From Sphingobacteriaceae bacterium (GTDB taxonomy: Bacteria > Bacteroidota > Bacteroidia > Sphingobacteriales > Sphingobacteriaceae): a stretch of DNA of 64,000 nucleotides. The position numbers and the translations under genes were made by a program. The notes under the pieces are model-generated. The model was not told where the DNA came from. It made no database searches and was given only the letters and a program-made list of their open reading frames with translations. Numbering within the stretch: the first letter of the stretch is position 1; each line of letters starts with the position of its first letter. This document shows positions 9,590-16,567 of the stretch, piece by piece. The DNA lies in the NCBI GenBank assembly GCA_017745075.1, contig JAGIAD010000004.1:186001-250000 (forward strand), given 5' to 3'.

Positions 9590-9597
9590 CAAAGATA
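9590..9597 (-). promoter_or_regulatory. carB -7 promoter box and leader
   Basis: The minus strand reads TATCTTTG, an exact TAnnTTTG match, giving a leader of about 100 bases. The expected transcript would open with a small hairpin (ATCCC paired with GGGAT). No clear -33 box. Candidate only. Confidence 0.45.
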
Positions 9598-9635
9598 CAT
9601 CTTTAACGCGAGTTTGGGGCGTTTTTTTTAAAATA

Positions 9636-9664
9636 AAAAAGAGTGCGATTTAAGCACTCTTTTT
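9636..9664 (-). terminator. Intrinsic terminator of the 9688-10005 gene
   Basis: Eleven-base-pair stem (AAAAAGAGTGC with GCACTCTTTTT) and a 7-base loop, followed by a T-rich run on the minus strand. It separates the small secreted-protein gene from the carB promoter region. Confidence 0.8.
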
Positions 9665-9687
9665 AGATTTTTCTTTTGCAAAATAGG

Positions 9688-10005
9688 TTATTGTAATAAT
9701 TTAATTTCGCCTAAATCGGTGGTAGCACTATCTTTCACAGCCACCTTTTCAATTACTGCATCTTTATATGGTGCATTGGCTTTTACCACAACTGTATAAA
9801 CACCTTCTTTGAGGTTGGTAAAAGTAAAAACACCCTGACTAATCTGTGCTTTTAGCGTGTCTGTTGCTGCGACAAGCGAAACGCCTGAGGCGGCATCACT
9901 TGGCGTAATTTTTCCGGCTATCCCACCCAATTTAATATTTGTAAAGGCAATTGAACCTAAAGCAAAAACGATTAAAAGAGATAATGCAACACATAACTTT
10001 TTCAT
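9688..10005 (-). CDS. Small secreted protein with carboxypeptidase-regulatory-like fold
   Basis: 105 residues: a signal peptide (about 1-22), then one beta-sandwich unit. The pattern Gly-x-Ile-xx-Gly-Lys-Ile-Thr-Pro-x-Asp-Ala near residue 30 and Phe-xx-Leu-Lys-Glu-Gly-Val-Tyr-Thr-Val-x-Val near residue 65 is that of a CarboxypepD_reg-like or transthyretin-like domain, as at the N-terminus of SusC-like receptors. Here it stands alone. I infer an extracytoplasmic binding or structural role; no catalytic residues are seen. It has its own terminator. Confidence 0.7.
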   Translation of the reverse strand: MKKLCVALSLLIVFALGSIAFTNIKLGGIAGKITPSDAASGVSLVAATDTLKAQISQGVFTFTNLKEGVYTVVVKANAPYKDAVIEKVAVKDSATTDLGEIKLLQ

Positions 10006-10238
10006 GATATAACGTTTTAGTTGTTAATGTCCGAAATAAATAACAGCATTTAGTACAAAAAGTTTTAAATAATGAACACTATTTTCATGATTGTACTATA
10101 AATTATACGCGGGTGTAAAAGCCAAATGTATGGTTTTTATGGTAAATGTTAATTATTGTTAAAAGAATTTTGTAAAAACGGCCCTATTGGTCACAATTAA
10201 GTCACGAAGTTGATATGCCCGAAATATTGGCAATAATG

Positions 10239-10268
10239 TTGTAATAAGCTAAACACATATACGTTTTG
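10239..10268 (+). promoter_or_regulatory. Candidate promoter of leader RNA
   Basis: TTG at 10239-10241, 18 bases, then TACGTTTTG at 10260-10268, close to TTTG-N19-TAnnTTTG. A transcript from here would begin near 10275 and reach the terminator at 10358-10390, about 115 nucleotides. Confidence 0.35.
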
Positions 10269-10296
10269 TATATACTTTAGACAAAGATCTAAAGCT

Positions 10297-10390
10297 TCCT
10301 CCGCGGATTAGTTACCCGCCATGAGGATTTCTTCATAAATAGTTTGTTTGGTTTATTATCCGGTTGGAGGAGCCCTCCTCAACCGGATTT
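10297..10390 (+). ncRNA. Candidate attenuator leader or small RNA
   Basis: Two hairpins: 10297-10306 (TCCTC and GCGG) with 10316-10327 (CCGC and GAGGA), then the terminator stem from 10358. The 5' element TCCTCC (10297-10302) is also complementary to GGAGGA (10366-10371) in the left arm of the terminator, so an alternative antiterminator pairing is possible. The terminator is about 50 bases ahead of the NadR-like kinase start and no other plus-strand gene precedes it. It could be a leader attenuator or an independent small RNA. I do not recognise the family. Confidence 0.45.
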
Positions 10391-10392
10391 TT
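10358..10392 (+). terminator. Strong intrinsic terminator ahead of NadR-like gene
   Basis: ATCCGGTTG-G-AGGAG pairs with CTCCT-CAACCGGAT (about 14 bp with one bulged G and a minimal loop), followed directly by a T run. It points on the plus strand but has no upstream plus-strand gene. Confidence 0.85.
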
Positions 10393-10442
10393 TCTTTTAA
10401 GGCTTTTTCTTTTACATTTGATTGTATTCAGAAATACGTATT

Positions 10443-10973
10443 GTGAATAAAAACATTAAAAAGATTGCAATTGTTGGCCCGGAAAGTACGGGAAAATCTA
10501 CTATATCTCAGTTGCTGGCAAAATACTATAAAGTTTCGTGGGTGCCAGAATATGCCCGTTACTACTGCGAAAACCTGGTTGCCGATTATACCCTGCAAGA
10601 TGAAGTGAATATGTACTATGGCCAGGTCGCTTTAGAGGATGCAATTTTAGTAACTACCGAAAGTGATTTTATTATTTGCGATACTACTTTTATTACGGTA
10701 AAAATCTGGAGTGACGAAGTGCTTGGTGAAACACCACAGGTGGTATTGGATGCGCTACCGAAAAAGCCGTATGACCTGTACCTGCTAATGGATATCGATT
10801 TGCCATGGCAGGACGATCCGCTGCGCGACTTTCCGGATAAACGGGAATATTTTATGCAGGTCTGGCATAAGGAACTCCGTGCCTTAAATGCAAATTACAA
10901 AGTAATTAGCGGTTTGGGTGATGAACGGGTGGGCAATGCGATTAAGGAAATTGATCGCTTTTTGGGTAGGTAA
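10443..10973 (+). CDS. NadR-like AAA ATPase / ribosylnicotinamide kinase
   Basis: About 176 residues equal to the C-terminal kinase domain of NadR, without the N-terminal regulator or NMN adenylyltransferase parts. The P-loop GPESTGKS is followed by the PEYARYY segment and later DPLRDFPDKR, all typical of the family, which phosphorylates nicotinamide riboside using ATP. The GTG at 10443 puts the usual short lead before the P-loop; a TTG at 10422 would add 7 residues. A leader with a full terminator precedes it. No pnuC-like transporter is adjacent. The repeat and IS110 region begins just downstream. Confidence 0.82.
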   Translation: MNKNIKKIAIVGPESTGKSTISQLLAKYYKVSWVPEYARYYCENLVADYTLQDEVNMYYGQVALEDAILVTTESDFIICDTTFITVKIWSDEVLGETPQVVLDALPKKPYDLYLLMDIDLPWQDDPLRDFPDKREYFMQVWHKELRALNANYKVISGLGDERVGNAIKEIDRFLGR

Positions 10974-11004
10974 TAAATGGATATTATATTTTCTGGAAAA
11001 GTTT

Positions 11005-11280
11005 CTACCCAAAGGGACAAACAATGATATAAATTAACATCTATCCATTCTGGTTCATATAAAGAAATATTCGCCCCATCGGTACGCCTCATCGGTAGCC
11101 ATCGTTCCATAGGAACGTTTGATTAATTAGCCTTTGACCCGATTGGAACGGATGCCGGTTTTCCTTTAAAATTGGAAGGAGGGAAAGCGGGGCTGAAAAT
11201 GCCAAACGTTGCAGAACTATTCATTTCCAATTTAATAATAAAATGTTTTTCTTTTCAGGAAATCAAGGGGCAGTGTTTCA
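11005..11280. repeat. Dispersed intergenic repeat, copy A (uninterrupted)
   Basis: About 275 bases shared with a second copy that is split by the IS110 element. The left half (11005-11140) matches 11403-11553 and the right half (11141-11280) matches 12848-12985. It contains the hairpin CGTTCC-ATA-GGAACG (11103-11117) and weaker versions of two more hairpins that are intact in copy B. Short reading frames through it have no recognisable product and I treat them as non-coding. Confidence 0.8.
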
Positions 11281-11402
11281 TGGCGACTGTAGCCCCGCCA
11301 TTCGCTATAGCCCTCATGATCCCGATGAAAATCGGGACGGGGCTGCCGCTGCTGTCAGGTTTACTGAACAAGGGTTTTTACCATGGAGACCCACATTGCG
11401 GT
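11281..11402. repeat. Spacer or right extension of the dispersed repeat
   Basis: Carries GTAGCCCCGCC and a TCCCGAT/ATCGGGA hairpin near 11319-11336. It resembles the right part of the degenerate third copy near 33060-33160, so it is probably also part of the repeat family. Confidence 0.45.
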
Positions 11403-11553
11403 TGTCCCAACGGGACAAACAATGATATAAATTAACATCCATTCATTCTGGTTCATATAAAAAAATGTTCGTCCCATCGGGACGCCTCATCGGTAGCCAA
11501 TTGTACAATTGGCGGTTTCGTTCCGTAGGAACGTTTGGTTAATTAGCCTTTGA
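11403..11553. repeat. Dispersed repeat, copy B, left part
   Basis: Matches copy A 11005-11136. Hairpins with 3-base loops: GTCCC-AAC-GGGAC (about 11404-11416), GTCCC-ATC-GGGAC (11471-11483), CGTTCC-GTA-GGAACG (11519-11533). It also holds a perfect 16-base palindrome CCAATTGTACAATTGG (11497-11512) that copy A lacks. The homology stops at 11553, where the IS110 element begins. Confidence 0.8.
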
Positions 11554-11618
11554 TATCTGTACCAGCCGTGCCACCTAAACCCGTATTCTATGGTTTTTGC
11601 AAATAAATTTTAAAATAT

Positions 11619-12626
11619 TTAAGCAGCAATACCAAGATCTTTCTTATAAGGCCTTTCTTTCAATACTGCTGCAAAAGCCCTGCTGACAAGCTTATTCCTA
11701 AGCACATTTAGAATTGATGAATGATGCTTTCCCTCTTTTATTTTTCTATCGTAGTATCTTTTAAACTCATTATCTTTTTTAATCGTGTTTAGTGCGCACA
11801 TGGTCAATAGCGTCTTAATTCGTTTGTTAGCCAGATGACTAACCTTTGGCTTTCCCTTTAGTGTTGTTCCAGAGGTATTTCCAAAAGGGGCAATACCACA
11901 ATAACAGGCAAACTTCCTGGGATCGTCAAATAGACTGAACCCTTGCGTAAGGACCACGATAAACATCGCTGTTTGAGGCCCTATACAGTATACGGAGTTG
12001 ACCAGACGATATTGCTCTTCAAGTACCTTGTCCGCTTTTACACATCTTAGAAGTTCCGCTTCAATCATGTCAATTTTATTGTCATATTCCTTGATCAGTG
12101 ACTTCCTGATATCCAATGTAAAATCCGCTGAATCTCCATCTAAAGCTTCCAATTCTCCACTTGCATTTTTTAATGCAGTCTGCTGTTTCACAAGCTGCTT
12201 TCTACAGCTCAATAAATGCTTTAGCTCGCTTATGGTTTTGCTCGGAAGTTTAAAAAGAACTGCTTTGCGCCTGTGTAAAAAACCGTAGCTGGCTATTTCG
12301 GCAGCATCTGCCTTATCAGATTTGCCACGTTTTAGACCAAGGGAACGCTTAAGCCTCAGCGCGTTCTCAACCCAGAGATTCCCACCTTGTCCGTCAAAAA
12401 AGGTACAGATAGGAAGTGTATAAAGTCCGGTATCCTCTGCACAAAAGAGCATCTCAGCAATCGAAAAGCCGGTAAGCTCCTGAATCCAGGCCATCATACC
12501 GGTACAGCCTCCCTCACTGTTGCTAAAGGTGCCATGAAACTGCTCATCAGGATTTTCAATAAGAAAAAACACGACATCTATCTTCATTTTTGAAACATCG
12601 ATGCCCGCAAATAATCTGTAATTCAT
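11619..12626 (-). CDS. IS110-family transposase (DEDD recombinase)
   Basis: 335 residues. The N-terminal RuvC-like DEDD domain shows D10 (GIDVSK), E64 (CAEDTG), D104 and D107 (KSDKADAAE). A helical middle part (about 125-205) leads to the Transposase_20 domain, with IGPQTA near 215 and the proposed nucleophile S252 in IAPFGNTSGT. All five key residues are present and the frame is intact, so the enzyme may be active. In this family the recombinase works with a bridge RNA from the element's own non-coding end, which brings donor and target DNA together. A candidate for that RNA lies directly upstream. Confidence 0.95.
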   Translation of the reverse strand: MNYRLFAGIDVSKMKIDVVFFLIENPDEQFHGTFSNSEGGCTGMMAWIQELTGFSIAEMLFCAEDTGLYTLPICTFFDGQGGNLWVENALRLKRSLGLKRGKSDKADAAEIASYGFLHRRKAVLFKLPSKTISELKHLLSCRKQLVKQQTALKNASGELEALDGDSADFTLDIRKSLIKEYDNKIDMIEAELLRCVKADKVLEEQYRLVNSVYCIGPQTAMFIVVLTQGFSLFDDPRKFACYCGIAPFGNTSGTTLKGKPKVSHLANKRIKTLLTMCALNTIKKDNEFKRYYDRKIKEGKHHSSILNVLRNKLVSRAFAAVLKERPYKKDLGIAA

Positions 12627-12659
12627 AACTTTGGGTTGTTAAGTGGAAAAACAAACCTT

Positions 12660-12836
12660 AATGTTGAATAAAACTAAATCCCTTAACGGTCCAGCGAAGA
12701 CTAAAATTCTATATGGTTCTTGTTCAACAAACGGCAGTGCTCTGTTACGGGTTTTAGGTCTTTAACCTAGATCGAAGCAAAGTGCAGCACTGCCGTTAAG
12801 GTTTTAATGTAAATCTTAAATATTTTTAAGATTTTT
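12660..12836 (-). ncRNA. Candidate bridge RNA of the IS110 element
   Basis: Reading 5' to 3' on the minus strand there are three stem-loops in the order known for the IS621 bridge RNA. (1) A 5' stem-loop of 10 bp, 12834-12825 with 12820-12811. (2) A 12-bp stem, 12797-12786 with 12741-12730, enclosing an internal loop capped by a 5-bp hairpin: a target-binding-loop shape. (3) Immediately after, a 7-bp stem, 12729-12723 with 12668-12662, with a large internal loop: a donor-binding-loop shape. In loop 3 GTTAAGGGA (12687-12679) pairs with the element end plus core TCCCTTAG over 8 bases. Length about 177 nt. Folding and pairing were done by eye. Confidence 0.65.
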
Positions 12837-12847
12837 CAAACCTAAGG

Positions 12848-12990
12848 GATTGGAACGGATGCCGATTTTCCTTCAAAATTGGCAGGAGGGAAAGCGGGGC
12901 TAAAAATGCCAAACGTGCAGAACCGTTCATTTCCAATTAATAATAAAATGTTTTTCTTTTTAGGAAATGAAGGGCAGCGTTTTCAAGCAC
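12848..12990. repeat. Dispersed repeat, copy B, right part
   Basis: Continues copy B after the IS110 element, matching copy A from 11141 (GATTGGAACGGATGCC onward) through GGAAAT-AAGGGCAG near 12965-12975, then diverging. Its position proves that the insertion sequence entered a pre-existing repeat copy. Confidence 0.8.
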
Positions 12991-13104
12991 ACAGAAACCC
13001 TCATTTCCCAGGCCTAAAAACAATAAATATCTTCATTATGTGTTAGTTTTATCTCAATTAATTCATCAATACATTTAAAAACATTTCAATTGCTTAAAAT
13101 TTTC

Positions 13105-13112
13105 TACATTTG
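13105..13112 (+). promoter_or_regulatory. -7 promoter box for the TPP-riboswitch operon
   Basis: TACATTTG, an exact TAnnTTTG match, 9 bases before the first riboswitch helix. That is where a start of transcription would be expected. No convincing -33 box. Confidence 0.5.
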
Positions 13113-13121
13113 TTTCATCAT

Positions 13122-13283
13122 TAGGGGTGCCTTGTTTAAATAACACAAAAACAGGCTGAGATCATACCCATTTTGAGGTAAAAGGTAGAAGGTAATAAGG
13201 TAGAGGGCAAACCATCAGCCTTTAAACCTTCCAGCCATCAACCTCAAATGCACCTGATCCGGGTAATGCCGGCGTAGGGATTG
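13122..13283 (+). promoter_or_regulatory. TPP (THI-element) riboswitch
   Basis: The conserved thi-box parts are present in order: GGGGTGCC at the 5' side, CTGAGA at 13156-13161, and ACCTGATCCGGGTAATGCCGGCGTAGGGA-type 3' core at 13252-13280. The P3 arm is enlarged: TTTGAGGT (13172-13179) pairs with ACCTCAAA (13241-13248), with about 60 bases between them. Downstream, GGGG-AAG-CCCC followed by TTTT (13309-13323) could act as a short terminator, or a longer ATCGG/CCGAT hairpin there could limit translation of the following TTG start. TPP binding would lower expression of the thiamine receptor operon. Confidence 0.95.
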
Positions 13284-13308
13284 GAGTTATGGAAGTTTAA
13301 CTTAAATC

Positions 13309-13323
13309 GGGGAAGCCCCTTTT
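13309..13323 (+). terminator. Putative expression platform of the TPP riboswitch
   Basis: GGGG-AAG-CCCC followed by four Ts, 29 bases before the receptor start. A short terminator-like hairpin; its T run is interrupted by CC, so a translational mode of control is equally possible. Confidence 0.4.
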
Positions 13324-13351
13324 CCGATGTGTTTAACTAAAAATAAAAACA

Positions 13352-15796
13352 TTGAAAAATTTACTTTTTGCAGCGCTCGTTGCAATATTGCCTTACTTTG
13401 TATCGGCACAGATTTCTGTTACAGGTAAAATTACGGATCAAAACCAGCAGCCTCTACCGGGTGCAACGGTTAAATTAAGGAATCAAAAAACGGCGGTTGT
13501 GAGTGATGCTGGCGGAAATTACACCATTACAAATCTTCCTGCCCGAAAATACACCATCGTTGTAAGTTATGTGGGCTATAAATCGACAGAAAAAACGCTG
13601 GATCTTACGCAGAATGCGACTCTAGATTTCAGCCTGTCGCCGCAAAATTTCCTGGCTGATGAGGTAATTGTGCGTGCAACCCGTGCCACAGACAAATCGG
13701 CAACTACTTATAAGAATATCAGCAAGGAAGAAATCCAGCAGAATAATTTCGGACAGGACCTGCCATTTATCCTGCAAAATACCCCGGGTGTGGTGGTTAA
13801 CTCTGATGCTGGTGCTGGTGTAGGTTATACAGGCATCCGAATCCGTGGGAGCGATAACAGCAGGATTAATGTTACGGTTAATGGTATTCCGATCAATGAT
13901 AGTGAAAGCCAGGGAACGTTTTATGTGAACATGCCCGATTTTGCTTCCTCTGTAGATAACGTACAAATCCAGCGCGGTGTAGGTACCTCAACCAACGGGG
14001 CAGGTGCATTTGGTGCGAGTTTGAACATCCAGACCACCGCCAGTGAAACTGAACCCTATGCCGAATTGAATAATACTTATGGCAGTTTCAATACCTGGAA
14101 AAACACCGTGAAAGTAGGAACAGGACTAATTAACAACCGTTTCAGCTTTGATGGCCGTTTATCGAGAATCAGTTCTGATGGTTATGTAGACCGTGGATCT
14201 TCGTTGTTAAAATCGTATTTTCTATCGGGTGCCTACCATGGAGATAAAGATTTATTGCGTGTAAACGTGTTCTCCGGAAATGAGAAAACCTACCAGTCGT
14301 GGAACGGGATTCCTCAATCGCGCCTGGAAAACGATGTAGCCGGGATGAATGCCTATATCGAACGAAATGGCCTTAGCCCTGAAGATGCTGCAAACCTTTT
14401 AAACTCTGGCAGAAGGTATAATAGCTTCCTTTATAATAACCAAACGGATAACTATACCCAAAACCATTATCAGTTAATTTATGCCAGGCAGTTTTCTGAT
14501 CAGTTTTCTTTTAACGGTGCCTTACATTATACCCAAGGCGAAGGCTATTATGAAGAGTACAGGGTACAGGATAAATTGACCGCTTATGGTTTAAACCCCG
14601 TTGTTATTCCTGGCGGAACTCCGGTTACCAATACCGATTTAATCCGCCGTCGCTGGCTGGATAACGATTTTTACGGGCTTACCTATGCTTTTAATTATGC
14701 GCCTGAAAAAAAAATGAATTTTACTTTGGGTGGTGCCTACAATGAATATAAAGGCGCACACTTTGGGCAGGTAATCTGGGCACAATATGCTTCAAATGGA
14801 AATATCGACAGGCATTACTATGATAACGACGGTTTTAAAACCGATTTTAATGTTTATGGCAAGGTAAATTATAACCCTATAGAAGATTTAAGTTTGTTTG
14901 CCGATCTGCAATACCGCCGTGTTTATTATGATATAGCCGGAACAGAAAATAAGTTGAATACTTTGGCGATTAACCAGACCTTAAATTTCTTTAATCCAAA
15001 ATTTGGTGCCACTTATTTTATCAATCCGCAGAGCAATGTTTATGCCTCGTTCAGTGTAGCCAATAAAGAGCCTAACCGCGATGATTATACAGATGCAGCC
15101 ACTGGTATTACCCCTAAACCTGAACGGTTAAACGATGTAGAACTGGGTTACCGCTTTAAGAACGATCAATTCAATATAGGTGCAAATGCCTACGGCATGT
15201 TCTATAAAAACCAGCTGGTAGTTACCGGAAAAATAAACGATGTTGGTGGCAATTTCCGTCAAAATGTAGATAGGAGCTACCGTTTAGGAATTGAGCTCGA
15301 TGGTTCTTATACCATCAGCAAACAGTTTATTGTAAATGCAAATGCTGCTTTTAGTCGTAACAAAATCAAGAACTTTACCGAATATTATGATGATTATGAT
15401 AATGGCGGCCAGGTAGTAAACAATTATAGCCTGACCGATATTTCATATTCACCAAATGCGGTTCTTTTTGGCGAACTGGTGTACAAGCCTGTTAGTGGCT
15501 TTGCTATAGCCTTACAAAGTAAATACGTAAGCAAGCAATACCTGGATAATACACAGAACAACGATAGGACCATTAACGGTTACTGGGTGAGTAATGCCCG
15601 TTTAGGTTACGATTTTAAATTTGCAGGCGTTAAAAATGTTAACCTGGGCTTATTGGTCAACAATATTTTCGATAAGAAATATGAAAGCAACGGTTATACC
15701 TATGGCTACCAATTGGGAGGGAGCAGAATAACTGAAAACTTTTTTTACCCACAGGCAGGAACCAACTTTTTGCTAAGTTTGAATGTAAAATTTTAA
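13352..15796 (+). CDS. TonB-dependent receptor, predicted thiamine uptake
   Basis: 814 residues: signal peptide (1-20), CarboxypepD_reg-like domain (about 21-105: GKITDQNQQPLPGATV), plug domain (about 115-230: IRIRGSDNSRINVTVNGIPIND), then a 22-strand-type beta-barrel ending in Phe (LLSLNVKF). The start is TTG with no good ribosome-binding site. It follows a TPP riboswitch and precedes thiamine-type genes, so I infer that it imports thiamine or a precursor, as proposed for the OMR1 receptors of Bacteroidota. The family assignment is firm; the ligand rests on context. Confidence 0.9.
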   Translation: MKNLLFAALVAILPYFVSAQISVTGKITDQNQQPLPGATVKLRNQKTAVVSDAGGNYTITNLPARKYTIVVSYVGYKSTEKTLDLTQNATLDFSLSPQNFLADEVIVRATRATDKSATTYKNISKEEIQQNNFGQDLPFILQNTPGVVVNSDAGAGVGYTGIRIRGSDNSRINVTVNGIPINDSESQGTFYVNMPDFASSVDNVQIQRGVGTSTNGAGAFGASLNIQTTASETEPYAELNNTYGSFNTWKNTVKVGTGLINNRFSFDGRLSRISSDGYVDRGSSLLKSYFLSGAYHGDKDLLRVNVFSGNEKTYQSWNGIPQSRLENDVAGMNAYIERNGLSPEDAANLLNSGRRYNSFLYNNQTDNYTQNHYQLIYARQFSDQFSFNGALHYTQGEGYYEEYRVQDKLTAYGLNPVVIPGGTPVTNTDLIRRRWLDNDFYGLTYAFNYAPEKKMNFTLGGAYNEYKGAHFGQVIWAQYASNGNIDRHYYDNDGFKTDFNVYGKVNYNPIEDLSLFADLQYRRVYYDIAGTENKLNTLAINQTLNFFNPKFGATYFINPQSNVYASFSVANKEPNRDDYTDAATGITPKPERLNDVELGYRFKNDQFNIGANAYGMFYKNQLVVTGKINDVGGNFRQNVDRSYRLGIELDGSYTISKQFIVNANAAFSRNKIKNFTEYYDDYDNGGQVVNNYSLTDISYSPNAVLFGELVYKPVSGFAIALQSKYVSKQYLDNTQNNDRTINGYWVSNARLGYDFKFAGVKNVNLGLLVNNIFDKKYESNGYTYGYQLGGSRITENFFYPQAGTNFLLSLNVKF

Positions 15797-15871
15797 TCTG
15801 TTATTCAGAGTTGACAACTTTCCTAAGTAACTAGCTTATTTAAAGTTGTCAACTCTTATTAATGCCTTAGC

Positions 15872-16504
15872 ATGAAATACATCGAAAAGTTCCAATACAT
15901 CACACACGATATTCCAAACCTGACACACATTGAACAGGCGCAACTGGCTTGCGAAGCCGGCGCAAAATGGATCCAGTACCGTTGTTTGAGCAAAAGTGAT
16001 GAGGAACTCTTGAAGGATATTAAGGCGATAGCTGAAATCTGTGATGATTGGGGTACAACACTGATTGTTACCGATCATATTCATTTAAATGGGAAAGCCG
16101 ACATTCAGGGGTTTCATATAGAAGATATGGATGCCGATTTTATTGCGCTGCGCAAACTGGTTGGTAATGATATTACCCTCGGAGGGTCTGCAAATACGGT
16201 AGAAAACCTGATAAGGCTTGCCCGCGAAGGAGCTGATTATGCAGGTTATGGCCCGTTTGCAGAGACTGAAACCAAACCTAATAACCTACCCCTTATAGGA
16301 ATTGAAGGCTATTACAAAGCCGTACAGGAACTTAAAGCTGCAAATATTCAGTTACGCATTTTAGCGGTAGGCGGCATTAAAATTTACGATGTAGAAACCT
16401 TAATGCAAACCGGTGTTTATGGCATAGCCGTTTCCGGAGCCATTAATCTTGCTGACGATTTTATTGAAGCTTATCAGGATTTTCACGATGCCGTAAAAAG
16501 TTAA
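15872..16504 (+). CDS. ThiE/TenI-like thiamine phosphate synthase family protein
   Basis: 210 residues of TIM-barrel ThiE/TenI type. Family segments seen: WIQYR (for QLR), VTDHIHL (for the IINDRVDL loop), GFHIEDMD (for GVHLGQxD), GADYAGYGPFAETETKPN (phosphate-binding TxTK loop), AVGGI and GIAVSGAI. The phosphate loop is intact, but IxND and the GxHLGQ aspartate region differ from canonical ThiE, so activity could be ThiE-like or TenI-like. ThiE joins HMP-PP with thiazole phosphate to give thiamine phosphate. The position behind a TPP-regulated receptor supports a thiamine salvage role. The gap to the receptor is 75 bases. Confidence 0.8.
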   Translation: MKYIEKFQYITHDIPNLTHIEQAQLACEAGAKWIQYRCLSKSDEELLKDIKAIAEICDDWGTTLIVTDHIHLNGKADIQGFHIEDMDADFIALRKLVGNDITLGGSANTVENLIRLAREGADYAGYGPFAETETKPNNLPLIGIEGYYKAVQELKAANIQLRILAVGGIKIYDVETLMQTGVYGIAVSGAINLADDFIEAYQDFHDAVKS

Positions 16505-16567
16505 ATTATATCCAATAGCATTGCCACACGCTACATACTACTTGTATCTATTTCTTATATTAGCGGC

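Larger units (their letters stand above)
10006..10421. other. 416-base intergenic region with a structured leader
   Basis: No coding potential seen. The left part holds the promoter side of the small secreted-protein gene and is AT-rich. The right part (about 10239-10390) contains a promoter-like pair on the plus strand, one hairpin, and a strong intrinsic terminator ahead of the NadR-like kinase gene. Confidence 0.6.
11554..12847 (-). mobile_element. IS110-family insertion sequence, about 1.3 kb
   Basis: The ends are deduced by comparison: copy B of the repeat is interrupted between 11553 and 12848, and the missing join is seen in copy A. GA (minus strand TC) flanks both ends and may be the two-base core. 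There are no terminal inverted repeats, as expected for IS110. The element has one transposase gene, 65 bases of 3' non-coding DNA and about 220 bases of 5' non-coding DNA. That long 5' end matches the IS621-like branch, which encodes its bridge RNA there. Exact ends are uncertain by a few bases because copies A and B differ at the junction. Confidence 0.85.

Noticed and set aside
11172..11435. Open frame of 87 codons next to the NadR-like gene
   Set aside because: It lies inside the dispersed repeat, is broken in the other copies, and its start has no support; treated as repeat DNA.
11554..12847. IS110 element as a member of the IS1111 branch
   Set aside because: That branch has its long non-coding end downstream of the transposase and subterminal inverted repeats; here the long end is upstream and no such repeats are seen.
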